Both the position numbers and the translations under genes were made by a program. A stretch of 64,000 nucleotides of DNA from Dokdonella sp041395345 (GTDB lineage Bacteria > Pseudomonadota > Gammaproteobacteria > Xanthomonadales > Rhodanobacteraceae): assembly GCF_041395345.1 (NCBI RefSeq), contig NZ_JAWLAR010000009.1, positions 62,001-126,000 on the forward strand, given 5' to 3'. Below the pieces are notes generated by a model. The model was given only the letters and a program-made list of their open reading frames with translations. It had not been told where the DNA came from and searched no databases. How positions within the stretch are numbered: the first letter of the stretch is position 1; each line of letters opens with the position of its first letter. Shown here one piece after another: positions 18,461 to 31,248 of the stretch.

Positions 18461-18952
18461 ATGAAGCGCACACTCATCCTGCTGGCCCTCTTGCCCTCAA
18501 TCGCGGCCACCGGAATCGCCTGGTCCGATGAAGATACGGCGACACCCCCTGCGCAGGAAACCTTCGGTAGCGCACCCCCGCCACCGGGCATGAATGATCC
18601 GGGTGTGGTGTCCAAACCGGCGCCCACCTCCTCTGCCGCCACAGCCGCCAGTTCGGATTCAGACTCTCTGAAGCCGGCAATGCCTGACACCAGCCCTGTT
18701 CGCTCGCAGGCGGCTCGCAAGCCGACCCCGGAGCAGATCATTGCCACCAGTGATTCGGTCTCCGAGCGAAAGCAGGGTACCGATACGGTCAAGGAATACC
18801 GCAAGAACGGCATCTTGCGCATGGTCCACATCATTCCCGAGAATGGTCCCGAGCAAATGTATCGCGATGAAAATGGCGATGGCCGACTGGATCGCGATGC
18901 TCTGGATGGGCCGGTTTCACCTGTTTACTTCTCGCTCTATCAATGGGACTGA
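18461..18952 (+). CDS. Exported DUF2782 domain protein
   Basis: 163-residue protein with a signal peptide (MKRTLILLALLPSIAATGIA), a low-complexity Pro/Ala/Ser linker (about 25-85), and a C-terminal DUF2782 domain (IIATSDSVSERKQGTDTVKEYR ... MYRDENGDGRL) of about 75 residues. DUF2782 is a family of unknown function that sits next to polA in Lysobacterales. The ATG at 18461 follows a GGGAGG ribosome site. Converges on hemF with 28 bases between the stops. The DENGDGRLD stretch resembles a calcium-binding acidic loop, which is suggestive only. Confidence 0.82.
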   Translation: MKRTLILLALLPSIAATGIAWSDEDTATPPAQETFGSAPPPPGMNDPGVVSKPAPTSSAATAASSDSDSLKPAMPDTSPVRSQAARKPTPEQIIATSDSVSERKQGTDTVKEYRKNGILRMVHIIPENGPEQMYRDENGDGRLDRDALDGPVSPVYFSLYQWD

Positions 18953-18980
18953 TGCGGAAGGTGTCCGTCCGCCGGATTGC

Positions 18981-19889
18981 CTACCACTCCCGCGGCACCA
19001 GGTAGTCTGCGAGTCGCGCCTCGTTGCTGCCCGGTTCGGGCTGGAAGCCGTATTCGAATCGGACCCTGGGGGGCATGCTCATCAGTATCGACTCAGCGCG
19101 TCCTCCGGATTGCAGCCCGAACAGGGTGCCGCGGTCGTAGACCAGGTTGAACTCCACGTAGCGCCCTCTTCGATAGAGCTGGAATTCCCGCTCGCGATCG
19201 GCAAACGGGGTTGATTTCCTGCGCTCCACGATCGGACTGTATGCCGGCAGAAAACCATTGCCGACCGCCTGCATGAACTTGAAACAATGGTCGAATCCGC
19301 CCTCGTGGAGATCGTCATAGAAGATTCCGCCAACTCCACGCGTTTCGTTTCTGTGTTTCAGGAAGAAGTATTCGTCGCACCACTTCTTGTACTTCTGATA
19401 GGCATCGTTTCCCGCCGTGGTGCATACCTGTTTCGCAATCGCGTGCCAATGTCGCACGTCTTCATCGAACGGGTAGAACGGGGTCAGGTCAAAACCACCG
19501 CCAAACCACCAGACCGGTTCCTTGCCTTCCGCATTGGCTTCGAAATAGCGCACGTTCATGTGCGTGGTTGGCACGAACGGATTGATCGGATGAAACACCA
19601 GCGATACACCCAGGGCGGTCCAGCTTCTTCCAGCCAGCTCCGGGCGGTGTTGTGATGCGGACGGCGGCAAGGCGGATCCATGAACCTTGGAGAAGCCTAT
19701 GCCGGCCTGCTCGAAGACGTCGCCGCTCACCAGAATTCTTGTTCGACCTCCTCCACCTTCGGCGCGTTGCCAGAGGTCTTCACTGAATTTCGCGACCCCA
19801 TCGAGTTGCTCGACCGCCATGCAGATCCGATCCTGCAATCCTGTCAGGTAGTGCTCGATGGCAGCGATGTGCGAGGAAGTACCGGACAT
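18981..19889 (-). CDS. hemF: Oxygen-dependent coproporphyrinogen III oxidase
   Basis: 302-residue cytoplasmic enzyme that decarboxylates coproporphyrinogen III to protoporphyrinogen IX with O2, in haem synthesis. Signature stretches seen: GVSLVFHPINPFVPTTHMN, WWFGGGFDLTPFYPFDED, the HRNETRGVGGIFYDDL segment, and RRGRYVEFNLVYDRGTLFGL. Length agrees with the family. The ATG at 19889 is preferred; a TTG at 19907 would add six residues. Presence implies an oxygen-using metabolism. An IS3 element has inserted 147 bases upstream of its start. Confidence 0.96.
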   Translation of the reverse strand: MSGTSSHIAAIEHYLTGLQDRICMAVEQLDGVAKFSEDLWQRAEGGGGRTRILVSGDVFEQAGIGFSKVHGSALPPSASQHRPELAGRSWTALGVSLVFHPINPFVPTTHMNVRYFEANAEGKEPVWWFGGGFDLTPFYPFDEDVRHWHAIAKQVCTTAGNDAYQKYKKWCDEYFFLKHRNETRGVGGIFYDDLHEGGFDHCFKFMQAVGNGFLPAYSPIVERRKSTPFADREREFQLYRRGRYVEFNLVYDRGTLFGLQSGGRAESILMSMPPRVRFEYGFQPEPGSNEARLADYLVPREW

Positions 19890-20036
19890 GTGGGGACCGC
19901 ATAGCAAGTGGAGCGCAAAGCCTAGCAGTTGGGCGGGGCATGGACCATGCAGATTGGAGTGAGCGTCGGCGAATCACAGCATCGACGCGCTCCGGTTGAC
20001 GCTGACCATGAGGGTTGCACAAACGCATGAGCCCAT

Positions 20037-20049
20037 TGTAATGACCCAG
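20037..20049 (+). repeat. IS3 left terminal inverted repeat
   Basis: TGTAATGACCCAG, the exact complement of 21237-21249. Beyond the 13 identical bases, CTGCTCAGGT here pairs imperfectly with CTGCACAGGT read from the right end. Confidence 0.95.
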
Positions 20050-20088
20050 TAAATCTCTGCTCAGGTGTAACCTTCGGAGGAAACACCC

Positions 20089-20403
20089 ATGAGTGCAGTG
20101 ATGGAAGAAGACATCAAACGTTGGACGGCACGGCGGAAATCCGCCTTGGTTCTGGAAATCATCCAGGGCAAGACGACGGTAGCCGAGGCCAGTCGGCAGT
20201 TCGATCTGACACCGGCCGAGATCGAGGAATGGGTCGAACAGGGTAAGTCCGGAATGGAGAATGCCTTGCGTGCCAAGCCTGAAGACGTGCGCGAGCAGTA
20301 CGAGCGCCAGCTCAAGGACCTGCAGGAAGCGTATGGCGAGGCCATGCTGGAGTTGCGCGCCCGAAAAAAATTGCAGTCCCTGTTGGGCAAGGACGAGACC
20401 TGA
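20089..20403 (+). CDS. IS3-family transposase OrfA
   Basis: 104-residue helix-turn-helix protein (about residues 12-60: RRKSALVLEIIQGKTTVAEASRQF region) with a heptad-like C-terminal helix, the usual DNA-binding half of an IS3 transposase. An A7 run at 20364-20370 reads cgA-AAA-AAA in this frame, a canonical -1 slippery heptamer. After a -1 slip the frame stays open into orfB, so an OrfAB fusion can be made. The stop also overlaps the orfB ATG (TGATG at 20401-20405), so reinitiation is possible too. Ribosome site CGGAGG lies upstream of the ATG. Confidence 0.93.
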   Translation: MSAVMEEDIKRWTARRKSALVLEIIQGKTTVAEASRQFDLTPAEIEEWVEQGKSGMENALRAKPEDVREQYERQLKDLQEAYGEAMLELRARKKLQSLLGKDET

Positions 20404-21221
20404 TGGTCACGATCCAGCAGGGACTGCGGGAAGAAGGCGTGGAGGTCTCGATGACGCGGTTGTGCCGGTGGTTCTCGGTGCCTCGTCGATCGATGTATTA
20501 CCGCTCTCGGAAGGCGCCTGCCAAGGTCAGGCCTGAACTGGCCGAGCCCATCAAGGCGCTCATCGAGAAGGAGCCCTCGTTCGGCTATCGAACGGTCGCA
20601 GGCTTGCTCGACATGAACAAGAACACGGTCCAGCGGATCTTTCAGCTCAAGGGCTGGCAGGTGCGCAAGCGTGCGGTCGGCAGCCGGCCGCGCATTGAGG
20701 CTAAGAAGTCGGTGGCAGAGCGCCCCGACCAGCGTTGGTCGACCGATCTGTGCCGGGTTTGGGGTGGCCGTGATGGCTGGCTGGTTCTCGCCCTGGTCGT
20801 CGATTGCCATACGCGCGAACTGCTGGGCTGGCATCTGTCGCGCAGTGGCAAGGCCACGACGGCCGCGGCGGCCCTGGAGCATGCGCTCATCGCTCGGTTT
20901 GGAACCCTCGGGCGCGTGAAGGCTCCCTTCCTGCTGCGCTCGGACAACGGCCTGGTCTTTACCAGTCGCAGCTACACGCGCCTGGTTCGCAGCTACGGCC
21001 TCGAGCAGGAGTTCATTACGCCGTACTGCCCGCAGCAGAACGGCATGGTCGAACGCCTCATCCGGACGCTCAAAGAGCAATGCGTACACCGCCATCGCTT
21101 CGAGAGTCTGCAACATGCCAGCCGAACGATCGGCGACTGGATCCAGTTCTACAACACCGAGCGCCCGCATCAGGCGCTCGACATGAAAACCCCCGCTCAG
21201 GCGTATGCTTTAGCGGCCTAA
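20403..21221 (+). CDS. IS3-family transposase OrfB (DDE integrase)
   Basis: 272-residue catalytic subunit with an N-terminal HTH_21-like region (about 45-85) and an rve integrase core. Catalytic triad seen: Asp in WSTDLCRVW (about 115), Asp in LRSDNGLVF (about 180), and Glu in NGMVERLIRTLKEQ 35 residues later, the D,D(35)E spacing. The C-terminal FYNTERPHQALDMKTP is typical. Frame is -1 relative to orfA. Expressed by frameshift fusion or by coupled restart. Confidence 0.95.
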   Translation: MVTIQQGLREEGVEVSMTRLCRWFSVPRRSMYYRSRKAPAKVRPELAEPIKALIEKEPSFGYRTVAGLLDMNKNTVQRIFQLKGWQVRKRAVGSRPRIEAKKSVAERPDQRWSTDLCRVWGGRDGWLVLALVVDCHTRELLGWHLSRSGKATTAAAALEHALIARFGTLGRVKAPFLLRSDNGLVFTSRSYTRLVRSYGLEQEFITPYCPQQNGMVERLIRTLKEQCVHRHRFESLQHASRTIGDWIQFYNTERPHQALDMKTPAQAYALAA

Positions 21222-21236
21222 CCTGTGCAGAAAGTG

Positions 21237-21249
21237 CTGGGTCATTACA
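21237..21249 (-). repeat. IS3 right terminal inverted repeat
   Basis: Exact complement of the left terminal repeat; followed at 21250-21253 by the CCAT target duplication copy. Confidence 0.95.
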
Positions 21250-21334
21250 CCATGGCTGCGACCGGGATTCACGCAACGTCGGGCTTCGCCGAGTCCCCGC
21301 CTGGTCAATCGATCCTGTCTTCTGGCCTGAGAGC

Positions 21335-21355
21335 GGGCGAGTCTGAGACTCGCCC
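21335..21355. repeat. Perfect 9-bp hairpin, possible REP-type palindrome
   Basis: GGGCGAGTC-TGA-GACTCGCCC. No T-run follows on either strand, so it does not look like an intrinsic terminator. It lies between the IS element and the rrn terminator. Confidence 0.5.
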
Positions 21356-21408
21356 CTACCGGGCCCTGATTGCAGTTCGTGCGGCGCGCCGCCGGCTGCA
21401 AGAGGGCA

Positions 21409-21442
21409 ATAAAAAACCCCGCAGGAGGACTCCTGCGGGGTT
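21409..21442 (-). terminator. Rho-independent terminator of the rrn operon
   Basis: A 12-bp perfect stem (arms 21415-21426 and 21431-21442) with a four-base loop, followed on the minus strand by a T-rich run (complement of AATAAAAAA). It lies about ten bases beyond the 5S gene. Confidence 0.93.
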
Positions 21443-21452
21443 GGGATAAAGC

Positions 21453-21568
21453 GCTCAGCGATGACCTACTCTTGCATGGCTTGAGCCACACTACCATCGG
21501 CGCTGCTGCGTTTCACTTCCGAGTTCGGGATGGATCGGGTGGTTCCACAGCGCTATGTTCGCTGAGCA
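21453..21568 (-). rRNA. rrf: 5S ribosomal RNA
   Basis: Read on the minus strand, the region carries conserved 5S stretches (CCGAACTCGGAAGTGAAACG, GCGCCGATGGTAGTGTGG, GCAAGAGTAGG) and complementary ends (GCTCAGCG / CGCTGAGC) that form helix I. Ends are placed from that helix and may be off by a few bases. Confidence 0.93.
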
Positions 21569-21763
21569 AGCGGTGGAGACAGCGCATGGGTATGCGCCAG
21601 TCTCACAGGGGGTCTTGGGACGTAATAAGTCGTTTTGGCTCGAGAGTTTTCTGTGTTGCTGAGGCTTGTAGCTGTGTTCATGCCGCAAGAAAGCTTCAAC
21701 GAGAGGCTTTCAGAGAAGTGCGGTCTGGAACCGCTTCTTCGTGCAGCGATGCACACATGAAGC
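21569..21763 (-). other. 23S-5S spacer with long-range pairing arm
   Basis: About 195 bases of transcribed spacer, no gene. Positions 21614-21644 are complementary to 24741-24768 in the 16S-23S spacer, so both should pair in the precursor outside the 23S processing stem. Confidence 0.75.
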
Positions 21764-24671
<2,908 letters not shown>

Positions 24672-24838
24672 ACCTCGGGATTACACGCAAACCACTCGTG
24701 TTACTTCGCCTACTTGCCTCAACGACACGTTCGACTCGTTCGAGCCAAAACGCTTATTACGTCCCAAGTTTTCAAAGATCACGAAGCCGGCCTCAACGCC
24801 GGTTCGTTTACAAAAGTGTGTACGCAGTACATTCAGAG

Positions 24839-24915
<77 letters not shown>

Positions 24916-25050
24916 TCTTTGGCTTGTCTTTTGGCCCGCTGGACGGCAGCGCCCTTGTCGCTCACTCGGTCACGTACTGATGTACGCTCCCTCGTTCGCT
25001 CCGGCGGCCCCTTTGCCAGCGACCCAAAATCCGGCGCCAAAGCCCATCGA
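24916..25050 (-). other. Spacer between tRNA-Ala and tRNA-Ile
   Basis: 135 bases, long for an inter-tRNA spacer, with no gene. It holds a small hairpin CGTAC-TGAT-GTACG (about 24973-24986) and G/C-rich flanks that could fold further. Confidence 0.6.
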
Positions 25051-25126
25051 TGGTGGAGCTTGTCGGGATCGAACCGACGACCCCCTGCTTGCAAAGCAGG
25101 TGCTCTCCCAGCTGAGCTAAAGCCCC
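25051..25126 (-). tRNA. alaT: tRNA-Ala (TGC)
   Basis: 76 bases on the minus strand: GGGGCTTTAGCTCAG 5' half, anticodon loop CTTTGCAAG with anticodon TGC, GGTTCGATCC T-loop and encoded CCA (complement of 25051-25053). Upstream of tRNA-Ile in the transcript, although Ile-Ala is the usual order in Escherichia coli; reading minus-strand, the order here is 16S-Ala-Ile-23S. Confidence 0.97.
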
Positions 25127-25209
25127 AGGTGTCTGACTGTGCGAGGACGACCCCACACACCAAATCACGACGCTCCCGCGTTGATCAGCGATCAACCGGA
25201 ACTCTGAAT

Positions 25210-26950
<1,741 letters not shown>

Positions 26951-26956
26951 GCACAC

Positions 26957-26969
26957 TGTCAAAGAACCT
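26957..26969 (-). promoter_or_regulatory. boxA-like antitermination element in the rrn leader
   Basis: Read on the minus strand, GGTTCTTTGACAG resembles the rrn boxA core (TGCTCTTTAACA) where NusB-S10 bind. It lies between the promoter and the 16S processing arm, the expected place. Confidence 0.6.
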
Positions 26970-27029
26970 TCGCGTCGCCGGAATTTGCATCCCGGCACCT
27001 GACCACCTTTCGTCGTCAGCGAGCCGCAC

Positions 27030-27057
27030 ATCATACAACCATTTTTCTAACCGTCAA
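27030..27057 (-). promoter_or_regulatory. rrn operon promoter
   Basis: On the minus strand TTGACG (complement of 27052-27057) and TATGAT (complement of 27030-27035) are 16 bases apart, followed by the G/C-rich discriminator GTGCGGC typical of stringently controlled rRNA promoters. Start would be near 27023. No A/T-rich UP element is seen upstream. It lies about 195 bases beyond the tyrS stop, so tyrS reading through would add to rrn transcription unless stopped. Confidence 0.85.
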
Positions 27058-27251
27058 CACCCTGCGACACCCCATCCCGCGGCGTCTCAGCCTGCCAACC
27101 CACCCCCCAATCACGGTCCCTTCCAGCGGCCCTGACTCGGCGGGGCGCGCATCCTAACCGCAGGCGGGAGTTTGGGGAAGCGGTTTTGTGCCTTGCCGGT
27201 GAATTTCGGCTTGTCGGGGATCGAATCGAGCACGGTGTTACCGCGATCGAC

Positions 27252-28463
27252 TCAGCTCTCGACCAGACGCACGCGGGCAAAATTGCGCTTGCCGACCTGT
27301 ACGACACCTTCGAAGCCGGGCGCGAAGACACGCTGCGAATCCACCACGACTTCGGCGTCGATACGCACGGCATTCTCCTTGAGCTTGCGATTGGCCTCGG
27401 AGTTGCTGGCGGTCAGCCCGCAGGCAGTCAGCAATGCAGCAAGGCGCAATCCCTCGGCCGGAACCGGGATCTCGCTCAAAGGCAGCTGGCTGGTGTCGCC
27501 CTGGCCACGCACCACTGCATTCCAGCCCGCAATGGCCAGCTCGGCGGCGGCGGCATCATGGAATCGAGTGGCGAGCTCTCGCGCCAGGCGCAGCTTGAGA
27601 TCACGCGGATTGAGCTGACCCGAGGCGATATCGGCCTTGAGGACTTCCATTTCTGCAACCGAAATGTCGAAGCTGAGCAGCTCGATCCAGCGCCACATCA
27701 GCTCGTCGCCGATCTTCAATGTCTTGGTCACGATATCGATGGCCGGCTCATTGATACCAATGTAGTTGCCGAGTGACTTGGACATCTTGGCTACGCCGTC
27801 CAGCCCTTCGAGCAGGGGCATGGTCAGAACCACTTGCGGCGGTTGGCCGAAATGCTCCTGCAAGCCGCGCCCCATCAGCAGATTGAACTTCTGATCGGTG
27901 CCGCCAAGCTCCACGTCGGCCTTGAGGGCCACCGAGTCATAGCCCTGAACCAGCGGATACAGGAACTCGTGAATGGAAATGGGTTGCTGGGCCGCGTAGC
28001 GCTTGGCAAAGTCGTCTCGCTCTAGCATCCGCGCAACGGTGTACTGGCCGGCCAGCTTGACCATGCCGGCGGCTCCCAGAGTGGCGAACCACTCGGAGTT
28101 GAAGCGCACTTCGGTGCGTTCGCGGTCAAGCACCTTGAACACCTGATCGGTGTAGGTAACCGCATTGGCTTCGACATCTTCGCGTGTCAGAGGCTTGCGC
28201 GTCGCATTCTTGCCGGTCGGATCGCCGATCATTCCGGTGAAGTCGCCAATCAGGAAAATGACCTGATGACCCAGATCCTGGAATTGACGCATCTTGTTGA
28301 GCAGCACGGTATGCCCGATGTGCAGGTCCGGAGCCGTGGGATCAAATCCGGCCTTGATGCGCAGGGGCCGACCCAGCCGCAGGCGCGCTTCCAGCTCATC
28401 GCGCTTGATGATTTCTTCGGCGCCGCGATCGATCAATTCGAGCGCTGATGAGATGTCGACCAT
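27252..28463 (-). CDS. tyrS: Tyrosyl-tRNA synthetase (TyrZ-type)
   Basis: 403-residue class I synthetase. Seen: DLHIGHTVLL (HIGH motif, about 46-55), the tyrosine-binding region around GQYTVARMLERDDFAKR and QGYDSVALKADVELGGTDQKFN, VAKMSKSLGN (KMSKS, about 231-240), and a C-terminal S4 RNA-binding domain (about 340-403). The DLHIGH and KMSKS forms fit the TyrZ subgroup. It is directly upstream of the rrn operon, and divergent to the M23-anmK pair, the same arrangement known around PA0666-PA0668 in Pseudomonas aeruginosa. No terminator was found between it and rrn. Confidence 0.95.
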   Translation of the reverse strand: MVDISSALELIDRGAEEIIKRDELEARLRLGRPLRIKAGFDPTAPDLHIGHTVLLNKMRQFQDLGHQVIFLIGDFTGMIGDPTGKNATRKPLTREDVEANAVTYTDQVFKVLDRERTEVRFNSEWFATLGAAGMVKLAGQYTVARMLERDDFAKRYAAQQPISIHEFLYPLVQGYDSVALKADVELGGTDQKFNLLMGRGLQEHFGQPPQVVLTMPLLEGLDGVAKMSKSLGNYIGINEPAIDIVTKTLKIGDELMWRWIELLSFDISVAEMEVLKADIASGQLNPRDLKLRLARELATRFHDAAAAELAIAGWNAVVRGQGDTSQLPLSEIPVPAEGLRLAALLTACGLTASNSEANRKLKENAVRIDAEVVVDSQRVFAPGFEGVVQVGKRNFARVRLVES

Positions 28464-28595
28464 GGAGTCCTCTGGATAATGGGGATGCGCGGTGGGGATG
28501 GCGCGGCGGACCGCTGGCTCACCCCAATCCGAGACGATCAGGTTAAGTGTTTGTTAATCGAGGAAAGTTTTAGCAGGCCCGCGCCATTATTGACA

Positions 28596-28625
28596 TTGAC
28601 GCCGCTCGCAAACGGCCGCTATGGT
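28596..28625 (+). promoter_or_regulatory. Likely promoter of the M23 peptidase-anmK unit
   Basis: TTGACG (28596-28601) and TATGGT (28620-28625) are 18 bases apart; the start would fall about 20 bases before the GTG at 28652. A second TTGACA just upstream (28590-28595) is too far from the -10. Confidence 0.5.
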
Positions 28626-28651
28626 ACGACGCCAGTATCCGGAACGCGATT

Positions 28652-30103
28652 GTGACCGAGACGTACCCGCCGACCCAGAGTGCCAGACAAATGGCTCGTC
28701 GACTCGCAGTCCGGCGCCGGGCTCGTCGTCAGCATCTCAAGTTCTACCTGCGCAACCACAAGTGGACTTTTCTGCGCAACGTCGCCGCTGCTCCGGTCTC
28801 CTGGCAGAAGGAACACTGGATTCTGGGCGGGACTGCGATACTGCTTACCGTGCTTGTTGGCGTCATCATGCCGACGTTCGCCAGTGCAACGCGTGGCGAC
28901 GCATCGCAGATGCCATTCACGACAAGGGCGCTGGAGTTGCCTCCCTTGCCAGCCGGCGCAGATGCAGAGGCAGCCATTGCGCTGCTGGCTGACGACAGTT
29001 CCGATTTGAACTGGGACGTTGTCACGGTCGAGCCGGGCCAGACCCTTTCCGAGATTTTCAGCAACCAGGGTCTGGGTGCCAGCGTATTGAATCGCGCTCT
29101 AGCCTCCCAGGCCGATGCCGCATCGCTGCGGCAGATTCGACCCGGCGACGAATTCGCGTTCAACGTCGGCAGCGACGGAACCCTCAAGGCATTCCGCTTC
29201 GACCGCGATGAAGCAACCCGGGTCATTCTCGAGTTCAACGACGATGCCGTCGTCGAGACCTTGCAGGATCGCGCTGTCGAGCGACGCGTGCAGGTTGCCC
29301 ACGGCGTCATCACGAGCTCCCTGTTCGAGGCCGGCGACCAGGCAGGCATGAGCGACCTCATGACACTCAAGCTCGCCAATGCGTTTGGATACGACATCGA
29401 TTTCGCCCGCGACCTGCGCACCGGCGACAGCTTCAGCGTCATCTTTGACGAACTCTATCGCGAAGGCGAGCGCCTGCGTGCCGGCGACATCATCGCCGCG
29501 ACCTTCACCAACCAGGGCAAGCGCTTCACTGCCGTCCGCTACACGAACTCGGCAGGCGAGACGCTCTACTACACCGAAGATGGCCGCCCGCTGCGCAAGG
29601 CCTTCCTGCGCACGCCGGTCGAGTTCACGCGCATCTCCTCGAAGTTCAGCAGCGGAAGAATGCACCCGATCCTCGGCAAGATGCGCGCCCACCGTGGTGT
29701 CGACTATGCCGCCCCGAAGGGCACCCCCATTCGAGCAGCCGGCGCCGGCAAGATCGTGTTCCGCGGCCGCCAGAACGGCTACGGCAACGTGGTCATCATC
29801 CAGCACGCAGGCAAGTTCACCACCCTGTACGGACACATGTCGCGTTTCGCGAGCGGCAAGGTCGGACAGCGCGTCAGCCAGGGCGAGACCATCGGCTATG
29901 TCGGCATGACCGGCCTGGCCAGCGGGCCTCATCTGCACTATGAATTCCGCGTAGCCGGCAAGCACAGGGACCCGCTGACCGTCACCCTGCCCAAGCAGGA
30001 GCCCTTGCCTGCCAGCGAACTGGCCCGCTTCAACCAGGGCTCCGCCACCCTGCTGGCGCGGCTCAAGATGGTCGACTCGATCCGCCTCGCCCAGAATCAC
30101 TGA
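28652..30103 (+). CDS. Membrane-anchored M23 family metallopeptidase (MepM-like)
   Basis: 483-residue peptidoglycan endopeptidase of the MepM/OapA type. Seen: a basic N-terminus (about 1-50), one membrane segment (about 57-76), an OapA/LysM-like region (VTVEPGQTLSEIFSNQGL, about 125-170), a middle domain, and a C-terminal LytM/M23 domain with Zn ligands in HRGVDYAA and HLHYEF and a third His in LYGHMSR. All metal ligands are present, so it should be active, cutting DD crosslinks in the periplasm. GTG start with GGAA upstream. anmK follows eight bases later; co-transcribed. Confidence 0.93.
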   Translation: MTETYPPTQSARQMARRLAVRRRARRQHLKFYLRNHKWTFLRNVAAAPVSWQKEHWILGGTAILLTVLVGVIMPTFASATRGDASQMPFTTRALELPPLPAGADAEAAIALLADDSSDLNWDVVTVEPGQTLSEIFSNQGLGASVLNRALASQADAASLRQIRPGDEFAFNVGSDGTLKAFRFDRDEATRVILEFNDDAVVETLQDRAVERRVQVAHGVITSSLFEAGDQAGMSDLMTLKLANAFGYDIDFARDLRTGDSFSVIFDELYREGERLRAGDIIAATFTNQGKRFTAVRYTNSAGETLYYTEDGRPLRKAFLRTPVEFTRISSKFSSGRMHPILGKMRAHRGVDYAAPKGTPIRAAGAGKIVFRGRQNGYGNVVIIQHAGKFTTLYGHMSRFASGKVGQRVSQGETIGYVGMTGLASGPHLHYEFRVAGKHRDPLTVTLPKQEPLPASELARFNQGSATLLARLKMVDSIRLAQNH

Positions 30104-30111
30104 GAACACCG

Positions 30112-31215
30112 ATGAGCTCACTGTTCCTCGGGCTGATCTCGGGCACGAGTGCGGATGGCATCGATGCCGCTCTGGTTCAGTTCGATCCCGGGATCAGGGT
30201 CCTTGCGGCGCGCACCTCACGATATTCCGCCGCATTGCGCGACAAGTTGCTGGCGCTGACCGCGCCTGATGCGTCCATTCCGCTGGATCACCTGGGCGCC
30301 CTGGATGTCGAGATCGGTGAATGCTTTGCCATGGCCGCTATCGAACTTCTCGAACATGCCGGCCTGCGCGCAGCGGAAGTCGAGGCGATCGGTTCGCACG
30401 GCCAGACTATCCGCCACCGACCGAATGGGGTTCATCCATTCACGATGCAGATCGGCGACCCGGCCGTTATCGCCGAGAAAACCGGCATCTGCACCGTGGC
30501 AGATTTTCGACGGGCCGACGTTGCCGCTGGTGGACAGGGCGCCCCGCTTGCGCCGGCTTTCCACGCCGCCGCCCTGACCCGGTACCTGCCATGCGCAGTT
30601 CTCAACCTTGGCGGTATAGCCAATCTCAGCCTGCTCGACAGTGGCACCGAGGTGATCGGTTTCGATACCGGGCCTGCCAATTGCCTGCTCGATGCCTGGA
30701 ACGCGCGCCATCGCGGAACCCCTTGCGATCGGGACGGCGAATGGGCGGCCACGGGCAAGGTGGATTCCGAATTGCTCGATACCCTGCTTGACGATGCCTA
30801 CTTCAGGCTTTCTCCGCCCAAGAGCACGGGGCGTGAGGTATTCAACCTGGACTGGCTGGATCATCGCCTCGGCAATCGCGACAGGTCGCCCGCCGACGTG
30901 CAGGCGACCCTCCTGGCACTGACGGCCACCACGGTTGCAGACGCCTTGTCTGCGACAGCGTTCAGGCCCGGACGGGTGCTCGTGTGTGGTGGCGGCGTCC
31001 ACAACCGCGGATTGATGGCCGCGCTGACCGTCGCGCTGTCTCCGACCCCTGTGGAAAGTACGGCGAGCGCCGGCCTCGATCCCGACTTCGTCGAAGCCGC
31101 GTTGCTTGCCTGGCTTGCTCGCGAACGACTGTCCGGCCGAGCCGGCAACCTGCCCAGTGTCAGCGGTGCGCGTGGACCGCGATTGCTCGGGGCGATTTTC
31201 GCTGCACCACCCTGA
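30112..31215 (+). CDS. anmK: Anhydro-N-acetylmuramic acid kinase
   Basis: 367-residue kinase that converts anhydro-MurNAc, released during wall turnover, to MurNAc-6-phosphate. Seen: the N-terminal LISGTSADGIDAALV phosphate-binding motif, GSHGQTIRHRP near 102-112, the GFDTGPANCLLDAW segment, and a C-terminal CGGGVHNRGLM. Length normal. Next to the M23 peptidase, and with ampG close by on the other strand, it forms a peptidoglycan-recycling neighbourhood. Confidence 0.95.
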   Translation: MSSLFLGLISGTSADGIDAALVQFDPGIRVLAARTSRYSAALRDKLLALTAPDASIPLDHLGALDVEIGECFAMAAIELLEHAGLRAAEVEAIGSHGQTIRHRPNGVHPFTMQIGDPAVIAEKTGICTVADFRRADVAAGGQGAPLAPAFHAAALTRYLPCAVLNLGGIANLSLLDSGTEVIGFDTGPANCLLDAWNARHRGTPCDRDGEWAATGKVDSELLDTLLDDAYFRLSPPKSTGREVFNLDWLDHRLGNRDRSPADVQATLLALTATTVADALSATAFRPGRVLVCGGGVHNRGLMAALTVALSPTPVESTASAGLDPDFVEAALLAWLARERLSGRAGNLPSVSGARGPRLLGAIFAAPP

Positions 31216-31248
31216 GCCCTGAACCGATCCACTGGCCCGGGCTGCGGG

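Larger units (their letters stand above)
20037..21249 (+). mobile_element. Intact IS3-family insertion sequence (1213 bp)
   Basis: The element begins TG and ends CA, with 13-bp perfect terminal inverted repeats (TGTAATGACCCAG at 20037-20049 and its complement at 21237-21249) that extend imperfectly to about 30 bases. A 4-bp direct repeat CCAT flanks it (20033-20036 and 21250-21253), the expected IS3 target duplication. Both orfA and orfB are open and the DDE residues are present, so it is probably active or recently so. It lies between hemF and the rrn terminator. Confidence 0.95.
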
